A stretch of 35,774 bases of DNA from a virus. Both the position numbers and the translations under genes were made by a program. The notes below the pieces were generated by a model. That model saw only the letters and a program-made list of their open reading frames with translations, was not told where the DNA came from and ran no database searches. Positions within the stretch are counted from its first letter, which is position 1; every line of letters begins with the position of its first letter. Positions 1-8,067 of the stretch are shown piece by piece. The stretch covers positions 1 to 35,774 of the IMG/VR virus record IMGVR_UViG_3300020169_000050; one strand, written 5' to 3'.

Positions 1-976
1 CACGCTGGGGTACATTTGAATATGTATTGTCCTGCACTATAGCGGACAAGCCTTTATAGTTAGAATCATTACGGAAAGCACGAACCTGTGTTCCTGATCC
101 ATGCACATTAGGTATGGTTTCTATCAAGAAAAATGCGGAGTCCTTATCACCCTGTCTTGCGTAGATATTGATGTTCTTTACATCAAGTTCCGAGTTCGTT
201 ACCGTAATTTTTATTTCGTTCCAGTAATTTCTTGCACCCGCATTTATAAAGCCGTCTTTTAATTGGCTCTTAGATATAGCAAGTTCAGAGTATGGGCTCA
301 GTGCGGTTTCCTCACCATCGTAGTACTCATACTGATATGCGAACTGAAAGTTCTTTTCGAATATGTCGTTCTGAGGATACTCTGGATTGTTGTTAAATAC
401 AGTTGTAGGGGGGAACAAAGGAGGCTGCTTCGCTACCGTGATATAATTTCTCCGCTGTTGGGGGGTTCCGTTATTAAAAGTAGACGGGTACCCTCCTGCT
501 CCAGATATACTTTGCTCTGCTAGGGTAGCGTTTATCTTCTTAGGCGCCGTCTGTCCGTCGTTAAAGTAAAGCAGGATGTCTCTGTTTGACAACTCAACTA
601 TAGACGCATACACAAAACCATCCTCAGTAAAATTAAGAACGGAGTCTTCATAAACTATGTAGGTCTTCTTGGCGTTCTGGTCATAGCGAAGTATCGTATG
701 ATTCTGGTTGCTGTTCCAAACAAAATAATACACCTGTGCTGCGGCATCATCACCGACACTACCGATAGTGAGATTTGTACCCGAGGGCATTGAGCCGTTT
801 TCAATACTTGCTGAACGATGTGTGTTACCCCATGAGTTTTTTAACACAAGCGCCTCACCGTCGGCGTCGATAGACACACGAATGTTTTGCGCATCCGTCA
901 TTTCCACTCGGGTAACTAGACGCTCATCATCATCTTTGTTTAGAGAGCGAGGAAGTAGTTTATCTATAGAAGCCAT
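1..976 (-). CDS. Phage structural protein, tail 'stabilization'-like, C-terminus beyond window
   Basis: An open minus-strand frame starts at the ATG at 976-974 and runs off the left edge, giving at least 325 residues. The N-terminus (MASIDKLLPRSLNKDDDERL, then MTDAQNIRVS) resembles the tail stabilization protein of crAss-like phages as I remember that family. Around residues 205-230 a FAYQYEYYDGEETALSPYSE segment looks like the Fn3-like repeat unit seen in such proteins. It lies three bases after the stop of the 247-aa gene, so it is the next gene of the same late transcript. By family it would be a virion protein at the connector or tail. Start choice is firm because no in-frame ATG lies upstream before the neighbour's stop. 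The match is from memory of the N-terminal pattern, so the family name is tentative while the coding call is strong. Confidence 0.7.
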   Translation of the reverse strand, partial: MASIDKLLPRSLNKDDDERLVTRVEMTDAQNIRVSIDADGEALVLKNSWGNTHRSASIENGSMPSGTNLTIGSVGDDAAAQVYYFVWNSNQNHTILRYDQNAKKTYIVYEDSVLNFTEDGFVYASIVELSNRDILLYFNDGQTAPKKINATLAEQSISGAGGYPSTFNNGTPQQRRNYITVAKQPPLFPPTTVFNNNPEYPQNDIFEKNFQFAYQYEYYDGEETALSPYSELAISKSQLKDGFINAGARNYWNEIKITVTNSELDVKNINIYARQGDKDSAFFLIETIPNVHGSGTQVRAFRNDSNYKGLSAIVQDNTYSNVPQR

Positions 977-979
977 CTA

Positions 980-1723
980 TTACGCTTTAGGGCTTAGTTT
1001 GAAGTTTCTGCGGGTAACGCTCAATGCGTCAAACTTATTAAAGGACTTGAGCCTTGCGTTAGCCAGGCGTCTTTCATTATAGTATTCTGCACGTGCCCGC
1101 TGTTTCTCGTTAGCCGGTACGCTGGCCTTGCGTTGTATTGTGTGGTAGTAGACGTATGCGCGTAATGCTTGCTCTGCAAAAACAGGGACACAAGGATTGT
1201 CGCATTTGGCTGCATCTGATATATACTCAAGGACAACTTGTGTTGTATCGGATACAAGTGATATCTCTATCCGACATTCTTCCCAGTTAATTCTGTACTC
1301 ACCAGCACCTTGACCACCGCCAAGACCGTAGAGACGACCCATTGTATTTTCATATAAAAAGTTTCTAAATACATAGGAGTCAAAACCAAGTAGATAATCT
1401 GGAATAGCATCAGCGGGTTGATCTGGTAGTATGTTCATGTTGGGGTTTTCTGCAAACACATACACTAATCCATCGTTTCCAAGTTGACCAATCTTAACCA
1501 TCTCAACAAAGTCAGAAGGCAAATCAACTGTGCCTAGCGATTGGTTTACGTCCAACAGAGTTGTCTTAATATTATGAGACATGTCAAATCCGAATTCACG
1601 TATGCCTCGCAACGCATATTGACGTAACATATAATCAGATGCGGCTGACCCGTAGTCATCCATATCCACACTCATGATGTAATCGTTGATTACTTTATCT
1701 ACTGTAACGTATGCCTGGCTCAT
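980..1723 (-). CDS. Putative connector/tail tubular protein, 247 aa
   Basis: The ATG at 1723-1721 overlaps the stop of the upstream 250-aa gene (TAATG), so translation is probably coupled. The N-terminus (YVTVDKVINDYIMSVDMDDY, then RQYALRGIREFGFDM) is a helix typical of head-tail adaptor or tail tubular proteins of podovirus-like phages. Later segments (NQSLGTVDLPSDFVEMVKIG, and EQALRAYVYYHTIQRKA near the C-terminus) fit a mixed beta core closed by helices. It sits between the capsid genes and the stabilization-like protein, where connector proteins are normally encoded. No catalytic motif is visible. Function is inferred from position and general pattern; it could be any small neck or ring protein. 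Confidence 0.7.
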   Translation of the reverse strand: MSQAYVTVDKVINDYIMSVDMDDYGSAASDYMLRQYALRGIREFGFDMSHNIKTTLLDVNQSLGTVDLPSDFVEMVKIGQLGNDGLVYVFAENPNMNILPDQPADAIPDYLLGFDSYVFRNFLYENTMGRLYGLGGGQGAGEYRINWEECRIEISLVSDTTQVVLEYISDAAKCDNPCVPVFAEQALRAYVYYHTIQRKASVPANEKQRARAEYYNERRLANARLKSFNKFDALSVTRRNFKLSPKA

Positions 1724-2475
1724 TATCTACTTTCGTCTTTAGTGGTTTCTGAAGAGCCGTAGTTGTACACATCGCTGTCACGTAAATTTACACCAGCAAG
1801 TGTAAGTATCTCGTTGACGAGTTCAGTGAAGTACTGCTCTGGTAATTCAAAGTCCACACTATTGGCTGAAGAATAAATCTCTACACCAGCAACAGATGAA
1901 GTATAACCAAACTTAGGAGACTGTGATGTCTTTGCACCAGTGTCTGGAAGAATACCTTGTGGTACTTTGTAATATCTTAAGTTAATCTTAGCAATGCTCG
2001 TGTTGACATTTGGGAACACCTCTATGTCGTTTGCTATGAGAGCGACAGGAGCGTCATCAGAAGGTGCTGATAAATCGCTGTTAAGTATTCTGTCAATGTG
2101 GTCTTCGTTGTATACAAGAGATACTAGCGACTGCTTCTGTACACCGAGAATCTTTTTCCCTATAGTTGATATAGATATGACACGTGCAAAGTCACTTGGT
2201 TTAGCAACCGTTCCGCTCGTAAGAGTTAACTCAACCTTCTTAGCGAAGGTCGATAGGTCTTCCTCTACTTTTTTTGAGAAGGCAAACTGACGCGGGCCAT
2301 CAATAGCCATGCGGCGCATTCTGTTTGCCATTGATATATCATCAAACAATCTGTTAAACAGATTCATCTGTGCCACACCTGCGAACTGATTAAATATAGA
2401 GGGAGTTACAAACCCTCTCTGGTCTTTGTTCGCTATATCTTTTACTGCTTTATATACTCTTTCTACACTTGCCAT
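1723..2475 (-). CDS. Putative neck/tail ring structural protein, 250 aa
   Basis: The protein starts MASVERVYKAVKDIANKDQR and continues with TPSIFNQFAGVAQMNLFNRL, a helical opening I associate with conserved structural proteins of Bacteroidetes and crAss-like phages. The middle (residues about 70-200) looks beta-rich and the C-terminus (FTELVNEILTLAGVNLRDSD) is helical again. A TATATTTG -7 element lies 19 bases upstream of the ATG and a terminator lies just beyond that, so this gene appears to begin a new transcription unit with the two following genes. It is coupled to the 247-aa gene through a TAATG overlap. A specific role (ring or adaptor protein) is inferred from synteny only. Confidence 0.65.
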   Translation of the reverse strand: MASVERVYKAVKDIANKDQRGFVTPSIFNQFAGVAQMNLFNRLFDDISMANRMRRMAIDGPRQFAFSKKVEEDLSTFAKKVELTLTSGTVAKPSDFARVISISTIGKKILGVQKQSLVSLVYNEDHIDRILNSDLSAPSDDAPVALIANDIEVFPNVNTSIAKINLRYYKVPQGILPDTGAKTSQSPKFGYTSSVAGVEIYSSANSVDFELPEQYFTELVNEILTLAGVNLRDSDVYNYGSSETTKDESR

Positions 2476-2494
2476 ATGCCTTGAGGCTTTGTAG

Positions 2495-2502
2495 CAAATA
2501 TA
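2495..2502 (-). promoter_or_regulatory. Bacteroidetes-type -7 element TATATTTG
   Basis: TATATTTG on the minus strand matches TAnnTTTG and lies 19 bases before the ATG of the 250-aa gene, immediately downstream of a terminator. No clear TTG -33 element is seen because the terminator stem occupies that place. Confidence 0.5.
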
Positions 2503-2507
2503 CGAAT

Positions 2508-2536
2508 AAAAAAGGGGGCCTTACGGGGCCCCCTTT
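2508..2536 (-). terminator. Rho-independent terminator after the 266-aa gene
   Basis: A GGGGGCC/GGCCCCC stem extended by three A-T pairs closes a six-base loop and is followed on the minus strand by a run of T. It separates the 266-aa gene from the connector/tail genes. Confidence 0.85.
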
Positions 2537-2588
2537 CTTGCATTAACCGATTCTCATTACTATGCCTATGTACTGAGATAAGACAAAC

Positions 2589-3389
2589 TTACGAAAGTTT
2601 TTCTAATCTAGAAACAAGTTCTTCGTAAACTGGAACACCTTTTTCGGTGAGGCAGAAACGAACCATAATATCTACAGGGTCTTGGCCTGCAGGGACAGAT
2701 AAAATTAATCTACCGCTGTCGAACCAATACACTCCATCTGGCTTTGCCGCCAGGATCTGGAAGTCTGATCCTTGAATTACAGCGGAACGTACCTTCACAC
2801 GTGGGTCATCGAACATCGATATGAACTGAACCGGATTTGCCTTAGCCTCTCTGAGTAACTCACGGCGAATCTCAATCATCTTCTGCTCAATATTGATACC
2901 GAGGGCAATCGCTACTGATAAAATCTCATCAGAGTCCTTGGTTCGAACTAACGCAATAGCATCATGTGTCAAGAACTCTTGCTCTACTTGTTCCTCGGAA
3001 TCTGTGCTGTTGTCTACAATTTTAAACTTGTTGCCACCATTAGCGACATTGCTTGGATGTTTATCTAAGTACTCCATAAGGTTTGGCTTTGACACCGGCA
3101 CCGCAAGTAACCCATCATTAAATGCGATGTGAGAGCGTCTAGCGTTTATGCTTTGCTCCTCCTTGTAGATACTAGACTCCCCTGGACAATATCTAATAGC
3201 GCGAACACTATTTGTCTCCGGGTCGAATACTGTTGTCTCTGTTCTTAGTTTGAATATAATACCGCCACCTTTAACGATTTGATACACTTTCTGTGATGGA
3301 GCGGTAGGATTTTTTTTGATAGCACTGTAACCCTTCTTGGGCGCAGTCTTTTTCTTTGCTGCAGGCGCAGCCTTTGCTTGTGTTGCCAT
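2589..3389 (-). CDS. Conserved phage virion-associated protein, 266 aa, function unknown
   Basis: The N-terminal 30 residues are a basic Ala/Lys/Pro-rich tail (AAPAAKKKTAPKKGYSAIKK), followed by an ordered domain with VYQIVKGGGIIFKLRTETTV, a RYCPGESSIYKEEQ segment, and KPNLMEYLDKHPSN near residue 105. I recall this pattern from a widespread but uncharacterised protein of marine Bacteroidetes phages. The gene is immediately downstream of the major capsid gene but separated by a terminator, and has its own terminator downstream, so it may be expressed independently. Position next to the capsid gene and the basic tail suggest an auxiliary capsid or DNA-contacting virion protein. That is inference; no enzymatic motif is visible. 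Confidence 0.7.
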   Translation of the reverse strand: MATQAKAAPAAKKKTAPKKGYSAIKKNPTAPSQKVYQIVKGGGIIFKLRTETTVFDPETNSVRAIRYCPGESSIYKEEQSINARRSHIAFNDGLLAVPVSKPNLMEYLDKHPSNVANGGNKFKIVDNSTDSEEQVEQEFLTHDAIALVRTKDSDEILSVAIALGINIEQKMIEIRRELLREAKANPVQFISMFDDPRVKVRSAVIQGSDFQILAAKPDGVYWFDSGRLILSVPAGQDPVDIMVRFCLTEKGVPVYEELVSRLEKLS

Positions 3390-3408
3390 TTGAATAGAAT
3401 TAAATAAT

Positions 3409-3440
3409 TAAAAAAAGGAGAGGGGCAACGCCCCCCTCCG
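3409..3440 (-). terminator. Terminator after the major capsid gene
   Basis: GGAGAGGGGC and GCCCCCCTCC form a ten-pair stem with one mismatch and an AAC loop. On the minus strand the stem is followed by seven T, just after the capsid stop codon. Confidence 0.85.
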
Positions 3441-3453
3441 ATGTTTGTTCTCC

Positions 3454-4839
3454 TTATGCAGTGATAAGGATGTGTTGGTTTGCTGCACGAGTAACCAATG
3501 CACACTCAGAACGGTAGTTGAACTGAAGGCTATCTTCGTTGGTGTTGTTTACACCTAAGATAGAACCTGTCATCCAGTGCTCCATTTCGCGAGAGTAGCC
3601 GTTAGTGTCTTTGTAGTTTAATTCCAAAGCAGCAGCACGATCGCCTGTCTTAGGATCAACAACAGTTGTTAACGGAATCATTGCTCCCAAGTAGTGTGGG
3701 TTAGCAGAACCTAATAGTGTTGGTTCGTTCAATAATTTCCAAGAGTGCTTGTGGAATGTGTATCCACCACGCTTGAATGAGTCGAAACCAAGTTCTGAAC
3801 CACGTCCACCGAATGCACCGATACCAGAAGTTACGTCACCGAAACCTGCAGCGCCATTCAATGAAGCAACCATGTCGTCAATCTCTAATGCTTGAGAAGA
3901 GTTTACGTACATAGCGTACTCTGGAGCAGCACCTTGCTGGTCTAATGTTTCAATCAACGTGTCCATCTGACCGAACGAAGTGATTTCACCATCTTGTACA
4001 ATACCACGATCTTCGATAGCAGCGAAGTAACCTTCACCCGCTGTTGGGCTGCCACCAATGTTTGTAGTTGTCAACGTGTTAGTGATTGTCTCACCCAACA
4101 ACAACATCATTTCACGCTTGTCGAGGAAACGAGCACGAGTGTCCATTTCTCCTTTCACGTACCAACGGTAGTCGCCGTTACCTACGTTAACCCAACCAAT
4201 GTTAGTTGCTTGAGAACCTGTAACCTTGAATACCTCTTTGATAATGTTGTAAGAGTTTGTACGCTTGATTACGTTTGACTCTAAGTAACCTGCATTCTGA
4301 TCAGATCCTTGAGCGAACAAGTTACCGATTACTGGAAGGTTGTAAGCACCAGTCGCTGCAGTTGCACCGATGTTGCCGTTTAGAATCTCAACAGTGTAAG
4401 AAGCAGTAGCAGCGTGACCAATCTCACCTGTTGGAGAGATAGCAGTTACGATACCGCGCTCTTTACCGTTCCATAATACAACGTCGTTCAAACGCAATAC
4501 GTTAGCATCACTTGTTGCTTTAGTCAAAGTCAAGGTAGTAGCCGCTGATGCCGCTGTTGCTGCCAAGTTGACTGAAGCGTAAGAGTGTAGACGAGTTTCT
4601 TCCCAGTACTGTACAGCGTCAGCAGTTCCGCTTGCGCGCACTGCACCTGTAAGACTCAAGAAACCTGTAAGTCCACCAGAGATTTGTTGGTAACCATAGG
4701 TCTTAACCAATTGGTCACGGTTGTCTGGTGCGTTGATTTCGTCAATGAAATCAGCCAACGAAGTGTACTTCGCTGGGTCAAGGCGGCGGAATACCGCTGC
4801 TTTGCTGTCGTTAAATACCGGAGGGTACGAATTTGCCAT
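3454..4839 (-). CDS. Major capsid protein, 461 aa
   Basis: The length, position directly downstream of a scaffold-like gene, and alternating helix/strand pattern fit an HK97-fold major capsid protein. The N-terminal arm (AKYTSLADFIDEINAPDNR) is followed by a beta-rich insertion (about residues 90-170, ASAATTLTLTKATSDANVLR and a barrel-like stretch). A long central helix contains ARFLDKREMMLLLGETITN. The C-terminal half includes the MYVNSSQALEIDDMVASLNG segment typical of such shells. QYWEETRLHSYA near residue 78 is reminiscent of capsid proteins of crAss-like and related Bacteroidetes phages. The gene has its own terminator, consistent with strong separate expression. No other capsid candidate is present. 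Family membership is by eye; the role is well supported by context. Confidence 0.85.
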   Translation of the reverse strand: MANSYPPVFNDSKAAVFRRLDPAKYTSLADFIDEINAPDNRDQLVKTYGYQQISGGLTGFLSLTGAVRASGTADAVQYWEETRLHSYASVNLAATAASAATTLTLTKATSDANVLRLNDVVLWNGKERGIVTAISPTGEIGHAATASYTVEILNGNIGATAATGAYNLPVIGNLFAQGSDQNAGYLESNVIKRTNSYNIIKEVFKVTGSQATNIGWVNVGNGDYRWYVKGEMDTRARFLDKREMMLLLGETITNTLTTTNIGGSPTAGEGYFAAIEDRGIVQDGEITSFGQMDTLIETLDQQGAAPEYAMYVNSSQALEIDDMVASLNGAAGFGDVTSGIGAFGGRGSELGFDSFKRGGYTFHKHSWKLLNEPTLLGSANPHYLGAMIPLTTVVDPKTGDRAAALELNYKDTNGYSREMEHWMTGSILGVNNTNEDSLQFNYRSECALVTRAANQHILITA

Positions 4840-4860
4840 GATAATATTTTTTTATAGCAG

Positions 4861-6006
4861 TTATTTTAAAAACATTTGCGGACGCCCTAACGCATCAAGT
4901 ACTTGTTGTGTTAGTGAATCCTGTTGACTCGTATTCGGATTAGCCTGCGGTTGTTGCGGGTCTATGTTAGCAGCCTTCTCAACGATGGTACGCTGACCAT
5001 CACTAAGACCTTGTGCGTAAATGCTGTTTAGAATTTGTGGCAGATTGTCTGTCACCGTTCTGTGCATGTTCCACAAGTCGTGATCCCATTGACCTTCACT
5101 TCCAACATACTTGTCAAAATAAGAAGTCATGTCGCTGTTAGATTTACCAAGTTCGCTTCGATAATCTTGCGGTACCCCAAAGTTGAATGCTTTACCACCA
5201 GGTAAGTCAAAGGCAATTTCGCCTAACTCTCCAAGTGATTTTTGATTCGCATTGAGCCAAGATTGGTCGAAAGGATTTGGTTCCTCTTCGGCTTGGTTTG
5301 AAGTTTCAATAACAGGACTGGTATAATCATTACGGAGTGTACCAATACTATTACGAGCCTTCTCTGCATCAATCTTCAACTGTAGATTTGCAAGTCTTAC
5401 TTCTTCTTCGTTGTACATTGAGTCGTCAGTCTTGTACTTAGAGTTGATTAGTAAATCAATCTCGTCGTTTGCCAACGATGGATATTCACTTGCCATTTGT
5501 ACACGCATCGCAGTGCGATCATCCATTTCGGATGGATCTAATGCCTGGTAGCGGAACCAATCTTCCGGTGAACGTCCAGTCTTCTCAACGAAGTCAGCAA
5601 TAACTTGAATTCGTGGGTCGATTTCTGTTGCAGTTATTGATTCAGTACTGTCTACCTGCTGTGGAGTCTCTGTTTGCGTTTCGCTCAGAGCACCAAAGAA
5701 AGTTTCTAGTGCTGATAAATCCTCATTAAAAGAACTTTGCTCTTGCTGTACAGGGTCTGGTGTGGACTCCTGTACGGGAGCGGTTTCTTGTTGAACCTCT
5801 TGAGCAGCGGGTGCAGGTTCTGCATTTGCTACTGGTGCGCTCGGTTCGGGCGCTGTTACTTGTTGTTCAGCCTGTGGCTGTTCTGTTTGCGCTTCTTGTG
5901 GTTGCGCTTCTTGTGGTGCAGGATTATCTCCGCCTGGCATTGTATCCGAGATACTAAAGCCAGCATCCTTAATCTGCTGCTCCATGTTTGATTCTACACT
6001 ATTCAT
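4861..6006 (-). CDS. Scaffold-like protein, 381 aa
   Basis: The gene lies 21 bases upstream of the major capsid gene. Its first third (about residues 30-95) is a low-complexity Pro/Gln/Glu/Ala tract, and the rest is acidic and predominantly helical (TDDSMYNEEEVRLANLQLKI), ending with NTSQQDSLTQQVLDALGRP. An acidic, disordered-plus-helical protein encoded just before the capsid gene is the normal signature of a phage scaffolding protein, which guides shell assembly and then leaves the head. The ATG at 6006 is chosen because the TAACTTTG promoter element lies 25 bases upstream; a second ATG seven codons in (MEQQIKDAGF) is possible. No protease motif is visible. The assignment rests on position and composition. 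Confidence 0.7.
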   Translation of the reverse strand: MNSVESNMEQQIKDAGFSISDTMPGGDNPAPQEAQPQEAQTEQPQAEQQVTAPEPSAPVANAEPAPAAQEVQQETAPVQESTPDPVQQEQSSFNEDLSALETFFGALSETQTETPQQVDSTESITATEIDPRIQVIADFVEKTGRSPEDWFRYQALDPSEMDDRTAMRVQMASEYPSLANDEIDLLINSKYKTDDSMYNEEEVRLANLQLKIDAEKARNSIGTLRNDYTSPVIETSNQAEEEPNPFDQSWLNANQKSLGELGEIAFDLPGGKAFNFGVPQDYRSELGKSNSDMTSYFDKYVGSEGQWDHDLWNMHRTVTDNLPQILNSIYAQGLSDGQRTIVEKAANIDPQQPQANPNTSQQDSLTQQVLDALGRPQMFLK

Positions 6007-6028
6007 TTCAAAAAAATTTAACTGATTG

Positions 6029-6059
6029 TTGCAAAGTTAAAAAGGAATTACTATGTTTA
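6029..6059 (+). promoter_or_regulatory. Flavobacterial-type promoter TTG-N20-TATGTTTA
   Basis: TTG at 6029-6031, a 20-base spacer and TATGTTTA at 6052-6059 approximate the TTG-N17-23-TAnnTTTG consensus (last base differs). It points at the plus-strand exported protein gene, whose ATG is 27 bases downstream. Confidence 0.5.
6032..6039 (-). promoter_or_regulatory. -7 element TAACTTTG for scaffold/capsid operon
   Basis: TAACTTTG on the minus strand matches TAnnTTTG, 25 bases upstream of the scaffold ATG. It lies next to an oppositely oriented promoter for the 117-aa gene. Confidence 0.5.
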
Positions 6060-6086
6060 CTGCAGTGAAATTTTAACCGATTTATT

Positions 6087-6440
6087 ATGAAACATTTAAT
6101 TATGAGCCTATTACTCCTTACTGGAGTAGCAGCAAAAGCGCAGGGAGTCCCTGCTGAAATTCAATTAGCATTTGATGCTTCAAACGTACAAATAGAGTAC
6201 CAAAATAATGGATGGTACTCCTATGATGTATGGGACGAAAACACAGGATTAGTATTGTACCAGGCGTTGCTTGAAACCTGTGAAGAGTGGAATACTGCAC
6301 CGCCAATTTGGGAAGGCGTTATTGCAGCAAGAGAATTTGCATATGATAATTGGGTTGTTGTCCTTTTTAAAATGCAAAACGAAAATGGCGACTACGGAAT
6401 AGTAGGATCTATTATCCGAAAAAGAGAAGTCTTAATGTAA
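6087..6440 (+). CDS. Small exported protein with signal peptide, 117 aa
   Basis: The first 19 residues (MKHLIMSLLLLTGVAAKAQ) have a positive start, a leucine-rich core and an AKAQ cleavage site, a classic type I signal peptide of Bacteroidetes style; there is no lipobox cysteine. The mature part is about 98 residues, acidic and aromatic (NNGWYSYDVWDENTGLVLYQ, and EYGIVGS-like strands near the end) with a single Cys. It is encoded alone on the plus strand inside the minus-strand late block, with its own promoter and a shared bidirectional terminator. That arrangement is typical of a moron, a gene expressed for its effect on the host. A role at the envelope, such as superinfection exclusion or lysis timing, is speculation. 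Confidence 0.75.
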   Translation: MKHLIMSLLLLTGVAAKAQGVPAEIQLAFDASNVQIEYQNNGWYSYDVWDENTGLVLYQALLETCEEWNTAPPIWEGVIAAREFAYDNWVVVLFKMQNENGDYGIVGSIIRKREVLM

Positions 6441-6475
6441 AAAAGGGGGTCTTAACGGCCCCCTCTTTTTTTTAT
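6439..6475. terminator. Bidirectional terminator between convergent genes
   Basis: The GGGGGTC/GGCCCCC stem with a short TTAAC loop is flanked by six A on the left and a T-rich run on the right. It can terminate both the plus-strand exported-protein gene and the minus-strand 248-aa gene. Confidence 0.85.
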
Positions 6476-6493
6476 CTATGCACTTATGCTACA

Positions 6494-7240
6494 TCAAAAT
6501 TGATAAGTAGCGTTTAAGCCTGCTCTATCGGCTTTAAGTCCTAATCCGCGACGCTCTGCTTCAGACATCATCTCTGGCGACACACGCGTACGAGATTCTT
6601 TATCTATATACCCTTGCTCCAATAAACCGCGTTCTAATTGCAGATCTGTAAGCATAGACGAAGCGTTTTTGGATTGCAAGTAATTTAATTCTTTTCTTTC
6701 CATGTCGCTTAACTCAACCTCTTCTCCAACTAAGGCTCTAACAACGTTATTGCTGACTGGTTTTGAACCTCCCGTTAAGTTGTCTGCTAACTCTCTACCC
6801 AGGTTAGAGCGTTCTCTCATATAGTCCTCGTTAGATAAACCTTCTGGCATGAAGAGTCGACTTTTAAAACTTCTCTGGCCTTCTGAATCTACTACATTGA
6901 CTTGATCAAGCATTACCTCCTCGTCTTCACCCGGCATGTTTCCACCATTGCGGTACTTCATTGCACCACCCATTCCGTAGTCCATCTTACCGCCCATTGC
7001 GTATTGGTCTTTAGCACCAGGGTTAAAACCTGCTGGTGCACCAAGCATTGTTTTGATACGCTCTTCTACTGAGCCGCCAGCAACATATTTTTTGGTACCA
7101 CCTCTACCGGCATTACCGTCCACAACAGAGTCGCTGTTAGATGCGAGCATGTCGGCAGCCATCTTTCTTTGAGACGGATCTTTCAAGAGGGCTTTAAGTA
7201 AACCTCCGCTCTTGTACATCTCTTTCATTCTGTCATTCAT
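6494..7240 (-). CDS. Phage protein with Gly-rich MGGKM/YRNGG segment, 248 aa, unknown
   Basis: I start at MNDRMKEMYKSGG (ATG 7240-7238) rather than at 7273 because a TAAATTTG promoter element lies between those two positions. The N-terminus is helical. Residues about 75-105 contain GAKDQYAMGGKMDYGMGG followed by MKYRNGGNMPG, a Gly/Met-rich spacer I associate with small virion proteins of marine phages. Next comes EVMLDQVNVVDSEG, which resembles MMMDEVDVVAP in the 317-aa protein at 25647-26600. The C-terminal 120 residues are charged and helical. It is convergent with the exported-protein gene. The role is unknown; a minor virion protein is the most plausible guess from its place in the late block. 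Confidence 0.65.
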   Translation of the reverse strand: MNDRMKEMYKSGGLLKALLKDPSQRKMAADMLASNSDSVVDGNAGRGGTKKYVAGGSVEERIKTMLGAPAGFNPGAKDQYAMGGKMDYGMGGAMKYRNGGNMPGEDEEVMLDQVNVVDSEGQRSFKSRLFMPEGLSNEDYMRERSNLGRELADNLTGGSKPVSNNVVRALVGEEVELSDMERKELNYLQSKNASSMLTDLQLERGLLEQGYIDKESRTRVSPEMMSEAERRGLGLKADRAGLNATYQF

Positions 7241-7260
7241 AATACTATGTGTTTGTAAGG

Positions 7261-7268
7261 CAAATTTA
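7261..7268 (-). promoter_or_regulatory. -7 element TAAATTTG for the 248-aa gene
   Basis: TAAATTTG on the minus strand matches TAnnTTTG and lies 20 bases before the ATG at 7240, which decides the start of that gene. Confidence 0.5.
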
Positions 7269-7272
7269 AACA

Positions 7273-7833
7273 ATGTTTTGTAAGTTTACTAAAGTGAGTT
7301 ACGCAGATGTTATTATAGAATATGGCCCGTTTACGCGCAAAGGATGGTACTCTATAGAGGGTACTGAAGATCCGTTGTTTGTCTCTACCGTCAATGATAT
7401 AAAAAAGTTAGACCTGGGAGAATATAAAGCGTATGTCCTAGGGGGTGCTTTAGAGGGTTGGCTTACATGGGATATCGATATAGCACTAATAGGGACGCCT
7501 AGTAAAGAGGCTTACGATTTAATGTGGAAAATATGCGCCATTGGTTTTACTCACGGCATATACATAGACATACAGTTAAAGGAAACTATAGACAACTGTA
7601 TGCTGAACTGTGGTGGTATAGATAAGTGGGACGGAACATATATTCCAGAGATGTCTTATGAAATAACAAACTACTTTAGTAACAGCAGTGCCCCAGAGGG
7701 AAACAGAAAGCATTATAAAACAGGGCCGTTCGGACTATGGTTTCGGTTAATACAATATCCGTTTGACAAAAATATAAAGAGACATCAAGACGGTCACAAG
7801 TTTAGAAGCCCTGTTTCTATAGAAGAATTATGA
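7273..7833 (+). CDS. Putative nucleotidyltransferase-fold protein, 186 aa
   Basis: The segment AYVLGGALEGWLTWDIDIAL (about residues 53-72) fits the Pol-beta-type nucleotidyltransferase signature: a small-residue GG turn followed 11-12 residues later by an acidic DID pair. After it comes a helix and GIYIDIQLKETIDN (around residue 98), which could supply the third acidic residue. The protein is too short for a polymerase and resembles minimal nucleotidyltransferases that transfer a nucleotide to a protein, RNA or small molecule. It is an isolated plus-strand gene whose 3' end overlaps a minus-strand gene by six bases. The ATG at 7273 is the first in frame; no promoter is obvious. Fold assignment is by motif only and the substrate is unknown. 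Confidence 0.6.
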   Translation: MFCKFTKVSYADVIIEYGPFTRKGWYSIEGTEDPLFVSTVNDIKKLDLGEYKAYVLGGALEGWLTWDIDIALIGTPSKEAYDLMWKICAIGFTHGIYIDIQLKETIDNCMLNCGGIDKWDGTYIPEMSYEITNYFSNSSAPEGNRKHYKTGPFGLWFRLIQYPFDKNIKRHQDGHKFRSPVSIEEL

Positions 7834-8067
7834 TCGGTACTTCTTTACCTTCTTCTTGATTTTGTCTGGTTGAGCAACGAATTGCTTTCCCTTTTTATTA
7901 CCCTCCGCTTTCGCTTTGTTTGTAGCAGCCTTCTCTGCCGGAGACAATGCGTTCCACGCAGCATCTGGTAAGTAACGCTTCTTGCCTTCTGACTTACTAC
8001 CATCAGAGGTTCTCCACTTTTGCTTAGTCCAGTTCTTTAGTGACTTTTGTGATTTCTTGAGTGCCAT
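7828..8067 (-). CDS. Small basic protein, DUF5872-like C-terminal part, 79 aa
   Basis: The protein contains SQKSLKNWTKQKWRTSDGSK, then RYLPDAAWNALSPAEKAATN and ends with KKGKQFVAQPDKIKKKVKKY. I recall these three blocks in that order from the C-terminal half of a small lysine-rich family (DUF5872, from memory) found in aquatic viruses. The preceding gene encodes what looks like the N-terminal half of the same family, and the two overlap by one base (TAATG). The protein is strongly basic with an aromatic WxxxKWR motif, suggesting nucleic-acid binding, perhaps packaged in the virion. Its 3' end overlaps the convergent plus-strand gene by six bases. Confidence 0.7.
   Translation of the reverse strand: MALKKSQKSLKNWTKQKWRTSDGSKSEGKKRYLPDAAWNALSPAEKAATNKAKAEGNKKGKQFVAQPDKIKKKVKKYRS

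Noticed and set aside
263-523. 86-aa plus-strand open frame
   Set aside because: It is antisense to the well-patterned stabilization-like protein and has no recognisable features.
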